Shown here: in pieces, positions 1 through 7,363 of the stretch
How the letters are laid out: every line of letters starts with the position of its first letter
How positions within the stretch are numbered: position 1 is the first letter of the stretch
Source: Allobosea sp. TND4EK4
GTDB lineage: Bacteria > Pseudomonadota > Alphaproteobacteria > Rhizobiales > Beijerinckiaceae
DNA: 64,000 bases
Assembly (NCBI RefSeq): GCF_900156025.1
Contig: NZ_FTMO01000006.1
Span: forward strand, 1 to 64,000
Direction of reading: 5' to 3'
Notes under the pieces: model-generated
Seen by the model: only the letters and a program-made list of their open reading frames with translations
Told to the model about the DNA's origin: nothing
Database searches by the model: none
Program-made: the position numbers and the translations under genes

Positions 1-95
1 TGTCGCCGGCCACCCGCAAAGCCAACTCGACGACCTGCTGCCTTGGGCCTACGCCTCACAGCCGCTTAAGGCCGTGGCCTAAGAACACCGCTTAC
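1..95 (+). mobile_element. right end of an IS66-family insertion sequence (truncated by window)
   Basis: The first 82 bases encode the end of an IS66-type transposase. After its stop, AACACCGCTTAC (84-95) reads on the other strand as GTAAGCGGTGTT, matching the GTAAGCG-type terminal repeat known for IS66 elements, so the element probably ends at 95, only 100 bases before bioN. The left end, and therefore any 8-bp target duplication, lies outside the window. Confidence 0.7.
2..82 (+). CDS. IS66 family transposase TnpC, C-terminal fragment
   Basis: This is an open frame entering from the left edge that codes for the last 26 residues before a TAA. The segment HPQSQLDDLLPWAYA resembles the conserved tail of IS66 TnpC proteins (HPxSRxxDLLPW). 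Catalytic residues are not visible because the rest lies upstream of the window. The adjacent IS66-type terminal repeat supports the call. Whether the upstream part is intact cannot be judged. Confidence 0.7.
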   Translation, partial: VAGHPQSQLDDLLPWAYASQPLKAVA

Positions 96-194
96 TTCGG
101 ATCGCGGCAATGTTCTGGTTCTTTGTTCTCGCATTTTCTTCACGCGAGCCGGTGTCCGCTTCGCTCGAAAATGCTCTAGCAGGATCGCGATGGC

Positions 195-794
195 ATGCTG
201 AGTGAACTCTATGTGCCGGGTGACAGCTTCCTTCATAGAATGCCGCCGCAATACATGCTGTTAGCGCTGGCGGCGTTCTGCACGCTGCTTTTCTTGTTCA
301 GCGATTGGGGCGTTCTGGCGGCTGCCGGCCTGCTGGTTCTGGTCGTCTATCGGGTCGCGGGGCTTCGGCTGCACCATGCGGTGACGTCGGTGCGCCCGGC
401 ATTTTGGGTTCTGGCCTTCATCTTCGCTGCGCATGTGCTGACGACTGATATCTCGCAGGCGGCCATCGTGGTCGTGCGCTTCGTCCTGATGATCCTAGCA
501 GCGTCGGTCGTGACGCTCACCACCCGAACGAGCGAGTTCGTCGGCGGCATCGAGGCCATGCTGAACTATGCTCCGGCCTGTGTCCCGACCAAGCGCATCG
601 CGCTGGCGATCACGCTCACGATCCGCTTCATTCCCTCTGTGCGCGTGATCTTCACCGAGGTTCGGATGGCGCAGAAGACACGCGGTCTCGATCGAAATCT
701 CACAGCTACGCTGGTGCCGCTCGTCGTGAGGACGTTGAGGATGGCCGATCAGGTGTCCGAGGCGCTCGAAGCGCGCTCAGCCGGCAAGCTCTGA
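195..794 (+). CDS. bioN: biotin ECF transporter T component BioN (EcfT/CbiQ family)
   Basis: This 199-residue membrane protein of the EcfT/CbiQ family would couple the BioM ATPase to the BioY substrate-binding subunit for biotin uptake. Hydrophobic segments lie at about residues 16-52, 68-85 and 90-107, followed by a cytoplasmic coupling region. The QKTRGLD motif near residue 163 matches the first Arg-Gly coupling motif of T components, while the second appears as EARSAGKL at the very C-terminus rather than the usual ARG. It is convergent with bioM (17-bp gap) instead of co-directional with bioY-bioM, which is unusual. An IS66 end lies 100 bp upstream, so its promoter may have been altered. 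Confidence 0.88.
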   Translation: MLSELYVPGDSFLHRMPPQYMLLALAAFCTLLFLFSDWGVLAAAGLLVLVVYRVAGLRLHHAVTSVRPAFWVLAFIFAAHVLTTDISQAAIVVVRFVLMILAASVVTLTTRTSEFVGGIEAMLNYAPACVPTKRIALAITLTIRFIPSVRVIFTEVRMAQKTRGLDRNLTATLVPLVVRTLRMADQVSEALEARSAGKL

Positions 795-811
795 GCGGCC
801 AAGAGCCTTCT

Positions 812-1480
812 CTATATTTGAGAGCGGGCGATATAGTCCGGGATCACTGCGACTGGAGCGCCATCGCCGACGAGGGCGCCGTCTTCGCAATGGAGCACCC
901 GGTCAAAATTCGCGATTAGGTCGAGGTCATGGGACACCATGACCACATGTTCGGTCAGTTCTGCGATGGCCTTCATGAACAGGCTCTTATTGCGCAGATC
1001 GAGCAACGTCGTCGGTTCATCGAAAACGATCATCTTTGGCTTCATCACCAGAACGCCCGCCAGCGCGACGAGTTGCCGCTCACCGCCGCTAAGCTGATGC
1101 GTAAAGCGATCCCGCAAATGTGCGATGTCGAAGCGTGTTAGAACTTCATCGATACGCTCGCGGATAACGGCGTCGGGGAGCTTTAGGTTCTTGAGGCCGA
1201 ATTCCAGATCCTCTTGCACGATCGGATAGACGATCTGGTTCTCCGGGTTTTGGAACAGGAAGCCGACATGCCGGCGCAACTGGCCGTCATTGGGAGCGCC
1301 GTCCCAGGTTACCGTGCCGGTGGTGGGCTTTTCCAGCCCGTTGAAGAGTCGAGCGAATGTGCTCTTGCCGGAGCCGTTGCGCCCGATGATTCCCACCCGC
1401 CGCTCGCCGATGCGCAGGTTGATGTTTCCGAGCACGCAAGTGCCGGATTTCCGGACGGATACGTTGGTGAATGTGATCAT
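812..1480 (-). CDS. bioM: biotin ECF transporter ATPase BioM
   Basis: This 222-residue ABC ATPase powers biotin uptake with BioN and BioY. Walker A GRNGSGKST (about residues 35-43), a Q-loop in LFQNPENQ, the signature LSGGERQ and Walker B MIVFDEP are all present, and the length is normal for an ECF A-component. It lies 25 bp downstream of bioY on the same strand, so the two are probably co-transcribed. The assignment to biotin rests on the neighbouring BioY, since EcfA proteins of other vitamins look similar. Confidence 0.9.
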   Translation of the reverse strand: MITFTNVSVRKSGTCVLGNINLRIGERRVGIIGRNGSGKSTFARLFNGLEKPTTGTVTWDGAPNDGQLRRHVGFLFQNPENQIVYPIVQEDLEFGLKNLKLPDAVIRERIDEVLTRFDIAHLRDRFTHQLSGGERQLVALAGVLVMKPKMIVFDEPTTLLDLRNKSLFMKAIAELTEHVVMVSHDLDLIANFDRVLHCEDGALVGDGAPVAVIPDYIARSQI

Positions 1481-1505
1481 TCGGTTCGTCGAGGTTCCGG
1501 CAACT

Positions 1506-2054
1506 TCAGGCGCGGGCAGTCGGGATAATGATCGGATAGGAGCGCTTGACGATCACGACGACCAGGCCCGCGACGTAGCATTTGAGGATGTCGCCGATGA
1601 GGAAAGGCAGCGACCCAAAAAAGGCGTTCGGAACTGATATGCCGGCGACCGCGGCGCTCCAGGGGATGCCGATCGCATAAAGCACCACGACGCCGCCGAT
1701 TGCGCAGATCAGCGTCGCCTTGAGTGTGGTCAGGCCGTTCCAGAAGAGTTCGACGAGAAATCCGACGACGAAAGCAGCGAAGATCCAGCCGAACAAATAG
1801 CCTGCAGTCGGTCCGAGGAAGACCCCGATGCCGCCACGCCCGCCGGACAGGAGTGGCAGGCCCATGGCGACCAGAGCGAGAAACAGCACCATTGAGAGCG
1901 CGCCGCGACGAGCGCCCAGAACGCCGCCCGCTAGCATCGCGCCGAGGGATTGTGCCGTGACTGGCACGCCAATTGCTGGCAGGACGATGGGAGGAGACAT
2001 TGCCAGACCAGCCGTGATCGCCGCAAAAAGCGCAATGAGGACGATGTCGCGCAT
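1506..2054 (-). CDS. bioY: biotin transporter substrate-binding subunit BioY
   Basis: This 182-residue polytopic membrane protein is the biotin-binding S component. It has about six hydrophobic helices, and the PVTAQSLGAMLAGGVLGARRG segment and the GxFLGPTAGYLFGW stretch are typical of BioY. It is first in a two-gene operon with bioM. No TTATCTATAA-like BioR operator is visible in the 65 bp upstream, so regulation by BioR is not supported here. The coding sequence has no visible defect. Confidence 0.93.
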   Translation of the reverse strand: MRDIVLIALFAAITAGLAMSPPIVLPAIGVPVTAQSLGAMLAGGVLGARRGALSMVLFLALVAMGLPLLSGGRGGIGVFLGPTAGYLFGWIFAAFVVGFLVELFWNGLTTLKATLICAIGGVVVLYAIGIPWSAAVAGISVPNAFFGSLPFLIGDILKCYVAGLVVVIVKRSYPIIIPTARA

Positions 2055-2085
2055 CTCGTGTCTCTTCCAGAATGCCGATTGAACG

Positions 2086-2119
2086 AACCCGCTGACGTAG
2101 GAGAGCTGCGGGTTTTTTT
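2086..2119 (+). terminator. hairpin with T-run, plus-strand orientation
   Basis: Arms AACCCGC (2086-2092) and GCGGGTT (2108-2114) pair perfectly and are followed by an uninterrupted T-run to 2119. It has the form of an intrinsic terminator for plus-strand transcription, yet no plus-strand gene ends here. It lies upstream of the minus-strand bioY. It may be left over from a deleted gene. Confidence 0.5.
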
Positions 2120-2611
2120 ATGGGATGGTCGTGGTGGGAGGGTTTGGGCGTTGCGCCTCTTGTCTAGCCGAAACTCCCGATGGCCGGAGTCGAGCCGAGA
2201 AATGTCCTTGGTCGCTGCGTGATCGACGGCATGACGCCCCGCAACCTACTACCGAAGACACAACCATCATATCTGCAAGTGGGAACCAAGTTCGGCCGCC
2301 ATTTCGGTTGCGTCGATACATTCGTCATGCTCGCCATCGAACTGGGGCTGGCGGCCCACCGCCTACAATGGCTGACGCAACCGGCGCTGCCCGAAGTGCC
2401 AGGAGCCGACCAGCGAGGCTTGACTCGCCGCGCGTGCGAAGGGCCTCCTGCCCACACCGTAGTTCCATGTCGAGCTCACCGTGCCATCGCGACTTGACGC
2501 CATTGCTTTCTAGAACAAGGCCGTCGTGTTTGCCATCCTGCTCGCAAGTTGGGCTAATCCACCCCGACTGAATGGTTCATCCTGAAGAGTGCTCTTTAGC
2601 GGACGGGGACG
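2120..2611. other. intergenic accessory DNA without a recognisable gene
   Basis: About 490 bases lie between the hairpin upstream of bioY and an IS3 remnant. Open frames of 60-150 codons exist on both strands but overlap one another, start without Shine-Dalgarno sequences and have unconvincing composition. I recognise no family and treat the stretch as decayed DNA. Confidence 0.4.
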
Positions 2612-2880
2612 GTGGTGTCGAAGAGACGCTACAAGCCCGAAGGGATCGTCGCGGAGCGGTGTCAGGTGGGTGCTCTGGGCTTGCCGCGCCAGCTCGCCGC
2701 TGCCGCAATCCGCTCGATCGGCGTGACGGAGTTAAATTGGTAATGCTGGCGTCGAGAATTTGGCAGGCCGAAGACGGATCAGGTGAAGCGGATGAAGGGG
2801 AGCTCAAGGCCGAGATCGCCCGGCAGCGCCTCGCTGTCGCTGACCCGATGCTCGACAATCGGATCCAAAAGAGTGCTTCG
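2612..2880 (+). pseudogene. IS3-family transposase OrfA remnant
   Basis: Starting at GTG 2612, the frame reads VVSKRRYKPEGIV-like sequence, then IRSIGVTE, an in-frame TAA where a Tyr-type codon is expected, then WRREFGRPKTDQVKRMK. The match then shifts frame to ELKAEIARQRLAVAD and a degraded LD-K-I-K end. This is the helix-turn-helix and leucine-zipper layout of IS3-group OrfA (IS407-like) proteins, broken by at least one stop and one frameshift. No OrfB follows; bases 2880-3144 contain nothing recognisable. It is a dead fragment. Confidence 0.8.
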
Positions 2881-3144
2881 CTCATGACGATGAGGTCGAA
2901 ATTACCAGGGCCGGATTTCATCTTCCCGTCGTGGCGCCCGTAGTTCAGTTTCATCATCGGATAGGAAGAGAGGAAGACGAGCTCCTAAGGTGGGCCGCCG
3001 ATGCTACGCCATGTTGGAAAACTAGCCATGGCGGCATGACACACGCCAAACGGCCTACGGCGACCCGTAGCGGTTCAATTGCGAGCAGCGCTTGACGGTG
3101 CGGCGGCAGCAAGCGGACGATCGGATCGCGTGTGAGATCGCCTG

Positions 3145-3151
3145 CAATGTT
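3145..3151. repeat. target-site duplication of the ISL3 element, left copy
   Basis: CAATGTT abuts the left inverted repeat and recurs at 4807-4813 immediately beyond the right inverted repeat. The following G on each side would give the canonical 8 bp if the left end is at 3153. Confidence 0.75.
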
Positions 3152-4806
3152 GGGTCTGACGCAATCTCGCTGACGTTCGGGATCATTGCGCTCCGATGAG
3201 GCGCGCCTGGAGAAGGTCGATCTTTCCACGGCCGTACATCTGGCGTTTGACGAGCTTGAGACGGGTGATCTGTCCTTCGGTCTGGCCGTTTGACCAAGTC
3301 GAGAGGATTGCCGCTCGCACGGCGGCTTCGTCGCGCCGGACGCCATTCGCCAATGAGGCGACCAGGCTTTGCGACGCGCGCTCGATCCAGGAAGCCAAGG
3401 GCTCGGCCCGCCTCGACCTGATCATGGCGTGGAAGCCGGCGACGATTTCACGGGCCTCGACCAAGGCCGGGACGCCGTTCTCGATCGCCGCGATCGTAAC
3501 AGTCTTGGCCTTCGTGAGATTGTCGCGACCCGTGGTCATCAACCGTGCGATGGTCCGAGCCGATGGGACGCGCGCGAGGCTGCTAGCATCCGTTTTCTCT
3601 GCGCGCCGCCGGCGTGTTGCCCATTCGGAGAGGACCCTGAGGCTTCCCCGGAAGCCGCTTCTCCGCATCGATCGCCAGAGGGCGGATGCATTGTGGACGC
3701 CAGCATCCCATTGCGCATCGAGCCAGGGTAGGTGCGCCTCCAGCGAACTCTGGCGCGGTCGGAAGACGTCGCCGCGCTCGCCTCGGACGATGCGCCTGAC
3801 GGTCTGGCGGTGATGGCCCGTGCGCCTGACGATCTGTTTGATCGGCACGCCTTCCTTCCAGAGGGCAAGAACCGCTGCGTTTGTCTCCTCGCGCCGCAGA
3901 TACCCTTCGTATTGCAGCCTCTCCGCCGCCGTCAGAAGCGAGGGGTTGACGACCGTGGTGCCGATGGCGCTGCGGATCTGGCGCATCGACTTGCGCACGG
4001 CGTCGAGGAACGCACGGCTGGCATTCTCCATCAGGTGCCAGCGATCGGCGACCTGAACGGCATGCGGCAGGGCTCGCGCCACCGCCTCTCCGTACCCACC
4101 GCCGCGGTCACGGGCGACCGTATGGACAATGGGCTGGTGCCTGAGCCAAGCCTCGGACGTTGCTGGCTCCCGATCCGGAAGCAAAACGACCGGTCGGCGA
4201 CGCTCAAGATCGCAGACGATCGTGCCGTAGCGGTGATTGCGCCGCCAGGCGAAATCATCGATGCCGATCACGCGCAACGGCTCGCTCGGCACCCGAGCGC
4301 GCTGCCGTACCACACGCAGCAGGGTATCGTTGCTGACCGGCAGCATCATCCTCGCGGCAAAACTCGCTCCAGGTCGGCCGCCCAGGGCGAGGCCGAGATG
4401 CTGGACGATATGATCGAGACGATCAGTTCGGCGTGCTCGTGGCGCGAGGATGCGGTCACCAAAGCGCTCTGCGAAGATCTGGCGGCCGCATAGGACCGCA
4501 TCGCACCGAAAGCGCCGGACCAGAACGTGGAGTTCGACGCGTCGGCTGCTCAGCGGCAGATCCTTTGCTCGCCGGAAATACCGGCTTTGGATCCGCGGCG
4601 AGAACGCCCCGCAGTCAGGACATGGACAGGCCCTGACGGCGGACCGTGCTCGGACAACAACCCGATCGCCTTCGATCGCGATGCCGTCGACGATAAGACC
4701 TGCGGGAACCAAGCTGGCCGGTCGAAATCGCTGCTTCATCATGCTGATTCCTTCTGGAAACCAGCGTCAGAACAGCCCCAACCTGCAGCGAAACTGAGTC
4801 AGACCC
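3152..4806 (-). mobile_element. complete ISL3-family insertion sequence, about 1655 bp
   Basis: Imperfect terminal inverted repeats at 3152-3172 and 4786-4806 match at 18 of 21 positions, both beginning GGGTCTGAC when read inward. CAATGTT is directly repeated just outside each end (3145-3151 and 4807-4813). ISL3 elements make 8-bp duplications, so CAATGTTG with a one-base shift of the left boundary is also possible. The single transposase gene is intact, which points to a fairly recent insertion. Confidence 0.9.
3183..4742 (-). CDS. ISL3 family transposase
   Basis: This 519-residue DDE transposase moves the surrounding IS. N-terminal zinc-finger cysteines (CPCPDCG near residue 40, then CDAVLC) are followed by the catalytic core. 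The core shows GIDDFAWRRNHRYGTIVCD with the first Asp, VARDRGGGY and VQVADRWHLMEN with the second Asp region, an inserted helix-turn-helix (IVRRTGHHRQTVRRI), and the final WSNGQTEGQITRLKLVKR with the catalytic Glu. Length and motif order are normal for ISL3. Start and stop lie just inside the terminal repeats. There are no frameshifts. Confidence 0.95.
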   Translation of the reverse strand: MMKQRFRPASLVPAGLIVDGIAIEGDRVVVRARSAVRACPCPDCGAFSPRIQSRYFRRAKDLPLSSRRVELHVLVRRFRCDAVLCGRQIFAERFGDRILAPRARRTDRLDHIVQHLGLALGGRPGASFAARMMLPVSNDTLLRVVRQRARVPSEPLRVIGIDDFAWRRNHRYGTIVCDLERRRPVVLLPDREPATSEAWLRHQPIVHTVARDRGGGYGEAVARALPHAVQVADRWHLMENASRAFLDAVRKSMRQIRSAIGTTVVNPSLLTAAERLQYEGYLRREETNAAVLALWKEGVPIKQIVRRTGHHRQTVRRIVRGERGDVFRPRQSSLEAHLPWLDAQWDAGVHNASALWRSMRRSGFRGSLRVLSEWATRRRRAEKTDASSLARVPSARTIARLMTTGRDNLTKAKTVTIAAIENGVPALVEAREIVAGFHAMIRSRRAEPLASWIERASQSLVASLANGVRRDEAAVRAAILSTWSNGQTEGQITRLKLVKRQMYGRGKIDLLQARLIGAQ

Positions 4807-4813
4807 CAATGTT

Positions 4814-5103
4814 GGCCCCGTGAGGGGCGGTTATTGGCCGAGTTCGGATTCACTCCATCGATTGGCCGCAAAGGTTATGCTCGATGCCGCGCCTACCGTC
4901 GCAGACATACCATCCCGATCTGAGAATCTCGGCGATGGCGGGAGCGTCGTGCTTGCCGGCGTTGTTGCATATGCCGAAAGTGCGGCGCCGCCCTGATGTG
5001 CCTCCAAGTGGATGACGTCGTAGCCGATCTTGGCCAGCTCATAGGTGATGGGCTGTGTCAGCGCGCCCAAACCCGTTTAGCATTGGAGATGCACAGGTGT
5101 GAA
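4814..5103. other. intergenic; possible decayed CoA-transferase fragment
   Basis: About 290 bases hold no convincing gene. A minus-strand frame (5070 to 4831) contains YELAKIGYDVIHLEAHQGG, which faintly recalls the N-terminus of family III CoA-transferases (LGADVIKVE), then loses any likeness. It has no Shine-Dalgarno sequence and is interrupted by the island boundary. I treat it as debris. Confidence 0.3.
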
Positions 5104-5165
5104 CAATTCGATTTAATTTATTTTGATCTGACATAATTTAATTTTATGCGGTAAGATTTTATATG
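5104..5165 (+). promoter_or_regulatory. AT-rich tract upstream of the transfer module
   Basis: This tract of about 60 bases is roughly 80% A+T inside a region of 60-65% G+C. It contains two direct copies of ATTTAATTT (5111 and 5136, 25 bp apart) and possible -10-like hexamers. It precedes the gene at 5221, whose start is preceded by AGGGG. It could be a promoter, a binding site for a bending protein, or part of a transfer origin. No start point can be fixed from sequence. Confidence 0.45.
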
Positions 5166-5220
5166 TGAGAGCATGTCTATGGGCGTGGTTTGTTGCAATC
5201 GGCGGGGATGAAGGCAGGGG

Positions 5221-5760
5221 ATGGCGAAGCGGTCAGTGATCAGCGACGAGGTTCTGCTGAAAGGAGCAGAAGCGATCGCGGCCGATATGCAGGGGCCGGA
5301 AGGGCAGCGCCTGAAGCTTGCGAGGGTCATCGATGTCCATCTCGACTGGTTCGATCAGGCTCGTCGTCGCGGCCTGGAATGGAACGACATCGTCGCGTTG
5401 CTGTTCCGAGCGGGAGCGACCCGAAGCGATGGCCGTCCGCTGTCGCGGGGACATCTGCAATCGCTGGTCTGGCGCAAGCAACCTGCGGAGCGGCAGCCCA
5501 CGGAGGCGAAGCCGACGCGCAACGATGCTACACCGATGATCACGAAACCGACCGCTCGATCGCCTGCGACGGGCCAGAGCATCAAGCCCGCGCGCGGACG
5601 AAAGCCGCAGCCTGCGGAGGGAACGCTGGCTTTCTCGGGGGCTCTGCCGAAACCGCCTGCCGCCGGCGCAGGCCCCGATGGAATTCCCGCCGCGCAGCCA
5701 GAGGGGGACGCGCTGCTCGCCTATATGAAACGGGCCGCCCGCCTCAGGCGGGAGGAATGA
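5221..5760 (+). CDS. putative mobilisation-associated protein, unknown function
   Basis: This 179-residue soluble protein belongs to no family I can name. Residues 1-85 are a compact, charged, helical region (AIAADMQGPEGQRLKLARVI, then HLDWFDQARRRGLEWNDIVALLF and a conserved-looking SRGHLQSLVWRKQ). Residues 86-160 are Pro/Ala-rich and probably disordered, and the end is basic (KRAARLRREE). The build resembles small DNA-binding accessory proteins of conjugative elements, but that is inference from size and context. AGGGG sits 5 bases before ATG. A strong bidirectional hairpin follows the stop. Confidence 0.6.
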   Translation: MAKRSVISDEVLLKGAEAIAADMQGPEGQRLKLARVIDVHLDWFDQARRRGLEWNDIVALLFRAGATRSDGRPLSRGHLQSLVWRKQPAERQPTEAKPTRNDATPMITKPTARSPATGQSIKPARGRKPQPAEGTLAFSGALPKPPAAGAGPDGIPAAQPEGDALLAYMKRAARLRREE

Positions 5761-5811
5761 CATCAGCCGGGCGCGTCTCCGCGGCCTGGTCCGTCTCCGA
5801 AACAGCATGGG

Positions 5812-5845
5812 CGATGCCCCGCCGGAAGCGTCCGGCGGGGCATCG
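5812..5845. terminator. perfect 15-bp stem between convergent genes
   Basis: Bases 5812-5826 and 5831-5845 are exact reverse complements (CGATGCCCCGCCGGA and its complement) with a 4-base AGCG loop. It lies between the plus-strand gene ending at 5760 and the minus-strand DUF736 gene ending at 5855, so it can serve both as a terminator. There is no T-run on either side. Confidence 0.75.
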
Positions 5846-5854
5846 TCAGTGGTC

Positions 5855-6181
5855 TCATTCGCCGTTGCGGCGGCTGGGGCGGGACCAGATCAGGCTGTAG
5901 CTCTCGCCTTCCTCGTCGTCGAAGAGGTTGGCGAAGATCGGGGCGGTGAAGCTGGGATCGTCGAGCTTGAGCCCGAGATAATCGCGGCCTTCGCTGGAGC
6001 GCTTGGACCAGGCGGCACCGATCTCGGCGCGGCCGACGAAGACGCGGTGGCTGGGAGCGTTCTCCCCGGTGACGCGGGTCTCCGGGACGATGCGGACGCC
6101 CTTGGCCTGGACGCTGAGGGTGACAATGTCGCCGGCGAACTCGTTGGTGGCGGTCTGCTTGAAGGTGCCGATGGTGGCCAT
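5855..6181 (-). CDS. DUF736 family protein
   Basis: This 108-residue protein of the DUF736 family starts MATIGTFKQTATNEFAGDI and shows the family's ending LKLDDPSFTAPIFANLFDDEEGESYSLIWSR. The family is common on plasmids, genomic islands and ICEs of alphaproteobacteria; its biochemical role is unknown. A beta-rich small fold is likely. AAGGAG precedes the ATG at good spacing. Its leader shares a conserved block with that of the DUF2493 gene upstream (6182-6245 versus 8291-8352), suggesting common control. Confidence 0.93.
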   Translation of the reverse strand: MATIGTFKQTATNEFAGDIVTLSVQAKGVRIVPETRVTGENAPSHRVFVGRAEIGAAWSKRSSEGRDYLGLKLDDPSFTAPIFANLFDDEEGESYSLIWSRPSRRNGE

Positions 6182-6845
6182 GGTGGTTCTCCTTGATGTC
6201 TGCTTCGAGCCCGCACCGTTGCGGCCTCGATGGCGATCGGCAGGCCGAAGGCGAGCGCCGGCGCACCCCCGGCAGGGGGCTTGACAGCAGAGGAGGAAGT
6301 TTCTTGGCTCGTGAGGAATGAGGGGTTCGGGGTCCCCGCGCGACCTGTCGCGTGGGGTGGCCCCTCAGGGGAAGAAAGTTTCGACGGAGCTGTTGCGCCT
6401 GAGGCGGTCGAGGCGCCAGCCGTCCTTCGGCCAGATCAGCCCATTGGAGAGGCCGTTTCGGAGCGCGCGACTGGCGGGTCAAGGAGAATCTGGTCGGGCT
6501 CGGCGGGTTCAGGATGACCGGCACCGAGGCACGCCGACTGCCGGTTGGCTCTTATCGCGTCGGGGCTGTGAAACATGATCATCGTGAGATGTGTCGACGG
6601 GGATGCTCCCGCTTCGCCTGCCCCAGTCCGACCGGGGTGATGATGACGCCCGGCGCCAAACGCTCTGCGCGGCCTGGATGAGCGGCAGTCGTCGATCCGG
6701 TTTTCCGGCCGACCTGCCCGTCTTCGACGATGAGGTGACGGGATCGGCTGTTCCGCGTTCGCCTGACGGAACCAAGGCGGGCAGCACGCCTGCTCAACCG
6801 AACATCTCCGGCGGGGAATCGCCATTGTCGGCTGAACAGGACGAC
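6182..6845. other. island intergenic region, leader block then no recognised gene
   Basis: About 660 bases. The first 60 form the DUF736 leader, with a CCGCACCGTTGCGG hairpin and the sequence TTGCGGCCTCGATGGCGA, nearly repeated upstream of the DUF2493 gene. The rest has several long overlapping open frames on both strands typical of GC-rich non-coding DNA, none with a good ribosome site or a family I recognise. Confidence 0.5.
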
Positions 6846-6869
6846 GCCGGCCGCGGCGGTGCGGCCGGC
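6846..6869 (-). terminator. 9-bp GC hairpin downstream of the 51-residue gene
   Basis: GCCGGCCGC (6846-6854) pairs exactly with GCGGCCGGC (6861-6869) across a 6-base loop, 18 bases after the minus-strand stop at 6888. No T-run follows, so it may act as an RNA stabiliser or a factor-dependent stop. Confidence 0.5.
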
Positions 6870-6887
6870 CGCAAGACAGGAGGGAGC

Positions 6888-7043
6888 TTACGCTTCCTCC
6901 TCCTTCTGGAGTCGCGCGACCTCCGCAAGCAAGGCTTCGAGGCGTTGCAGGGTCGCGGCGCGCTCCCGGCGGGTGAGGATGCACTCCGAAAGCTCGGCGC
7001 GCAGCTCGGCGATGTCGGCGTGGATATCGAAGAAGTTGGTCAT
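6888..7043 (-). CDS. 51-residue coiled-coil protein, unknown function
   Basis: The frame starts ATG at 7043 and ends TAA at 6888. The product is almost entirely one amphipathic helix: after MTNFFDIHADI come repeated AELRAELSE, ATLQRLEALLAEVARL segments with Leu/Ala heptad spacing and an acidic end KEEEA. This suggests a small coiled-coil partner or scaffold. The Shine-Dalgarno GGAGG lies 6 bases before the ATG and is buried in a perfect 7-bp hairpin (7050-7073), an argument that the frame is real and translationally regulated. It sits between DUF736 and DUF2493 on the same strand. Function unknown. Confidence 0.7.
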   Translation of the reverse strand: MTNFFDIHADIAELRAELSECILTRRERAATLQRLEALLAEVARLQKEEEA

Positions 7044-7049
7044 GGTGAA

Positions 7050-7073
7050 CCTCCGTTGTCTCGATGACGGAGG
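7050..7073 (-). promoter_or_regulatory. hairpin sequestering the Shine-Dalgarno of the 51-residue gene
   Basis: On the minus strand CCTCCGT (7073-7067) pairs exactly with ACGGAGG (7056-7050) across a 10-base loop. The 3' arm contains the GGAGG ribosome site used by the ATG at 7043. The 5' arm is therefore an anti-Shine-Dalgarno. The relaxase gene shows the same architecture. Confidence 0.65.
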
Positions 7074-7363
7074 TCGCCGACCAGGTGTTGGGGGATCGGG
7101 TCAGGGATCGCGCAGCGACCGGCCTGCCGGCGGGCGGGGGAGCCGATTTTGTGGTTCGGCTTCGCCGGATCGCAAAATTGGGGGAACCGCCCGTCCTTGA
7201 CGCGAGCCGCCTGCCGGTAGGATCGCGGTAACAGAGAGAAGGACGGCCTGGCTCGACGCCGGGGCCGGGCTCCTATCGCGCATGCGGGGGGGCGGCACTC
7301 ACCGGCATGCGCTCCGGGCGGCAAGCTGCCGGTAAGCCCACCGGCAAGCGTCACCGCCGGCGT
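7074..7363. other. island intergenic region with one imperfect hairpin
   Basis: About 290 bases without a convincing gene. At 7143-7182 an imperfect inverted repeat has arms CCGATTTTG and CAAAATTGGG around an inner CGGCTTCGCCG hairpin. Its role (terminator, protein site or none) cannot be told from sequence. Confidence 0.45.

Noticed and set aside
2055..2130. BioR operator upstream of bioY
   Set aside because: No TTATCTATAA-like palindrome is visible; only a hairpin with a T-run in the opposite orientation.
4831..5070. 79-codon minus-strand frame resembling a CoA-transferase N-terminus
   Set aside because: The likeness covers about 20 residues and then disappears; no ribosome site.
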